Origin: CAVVDT01 sp963747005 | Lineage (GTDB): Bacteria; Pseudomonadota; Alphaproteobacteria; Rhizobiales; Aestuariivirgaceae | Length of the DNA stretch: 64,000 nt | Direction: 5' to 3' | NCBI GenBank assembly: GCA_963747005.1 | Contig: CAVVDT010000015.1 | Span: 62,001 to 126,000 of the forward strand | In this document: positions 63,976-64,000 of the stretch, in pieces | Position numbering within the stretch: the first letter of the stretch is position 1 | How the letters are laid out: every line of letters begins with the position of its first letter | Translations under genes and position numbers: made by a program | The notes under the pieces: model-generated | Told to the model about the DNA's origin: nothing | Database searches by the model: none | What the model saw: the letters and a program-made list of their open reading frames with translations, nothing else

Positions 63976-64000
63976 CTGCCTCCGGGCGCATCAAGGGCTG

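Overview
The window is high-GC chromosome from an alphaproteobacterium, most likely of the Hyphomicrobiales (Rhizobiales) type. The evidence is the gene order pyrF-trpF-trpB-trpA-accD-folC, aroA-cmk-rpsA-sppA-ihfB, the FYDLN-acid (TIGR02300) and DUF4175 (TIGR02302) families, ftsEX-plsC, lptM-lysA, a PodJ-like polarity protein, a methylsuccinyl-CoA dehydrogenase of the ethylmalonyl-CoA pathway, and matches to the alphaproteobacterial LexA (GTTC-N7-GTTC) and CtrA (TTAA-N7-TTAA) sites. The species cannot be told from the sequence.

Layout. 1-10.8 kb: conserved housekeeping genes, nearly all on the minus strand (tryptophan, pyrimidine, fatty-acid and shikimate enzymes, ribosomal protein S1, IHF-beta). 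10.99-11.07 kb: tRNA-Ala(GGC). 11.05-21.71 kb: a roughly 10.7 kb integrated element in the 3' end of that tRNA, bounded by a 17-bp att duplication (16/17 identical). It carries a tyrosine integrase next to attR, a prim-pol/helicase replication gene, an iteron-bounded AT-rich origin just downstream of it, a TerS-like packaging protein without TerL, a serine recombinase, a stand-alone FtsH-like (M41) peptidase coupled to a small membrane protein, zinc-ribbon proteins and several unknown proteins. It has no capsid, tail, portal, large terminase or relaxase. This architecture matches a phage satellite of the phage-inducible chromosomal island (PICI) kind, and it is the most novel thing in the window. 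Three of its genes are interrupted by single-base indels, four of which can be placed in homopolymers.

21.7-31.2 kb: a secreted protein, a cytoplasmic molybdopterin oxidoreductase, a 1.5-kb non-coding stretch (a LexA-box promoter driving an unidentified structured transcript, then five copies of a double-hairpin repeat), and a MerR / acyl-CoA dehydrogenase / thiolase / FadB-type beta-oxidation operon with a 259-bp MITE-like element inserted inside it. 31.4-37.8 kb: PodJ-like protein, NarL-type response regulator, dienoyl-CoA isomerase-like protein, small proteins. 38-43.3 kb: a polar-amino-acid ABC transporter (binding protein and two permeases, no ATPase), an MttB-family methyltransferase without an in-frame UAG, and an MFS carrier, apparently one operon for a methylated amine. 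43.5-55 kb: lptM-lysA, TIGR02302, hpt, a zinc-ribbon protein, ftsEX-plsC, and B12-dependent nrdJ behind a LexA box. 55-64 kb: membrane proteins, mcd, four short-chain dehydrogenases, DUF1488, YkvA and a class-I glutamine amidotransferase.

All functional names rest on reading motifs and family resemblance by eye; no database search was run.
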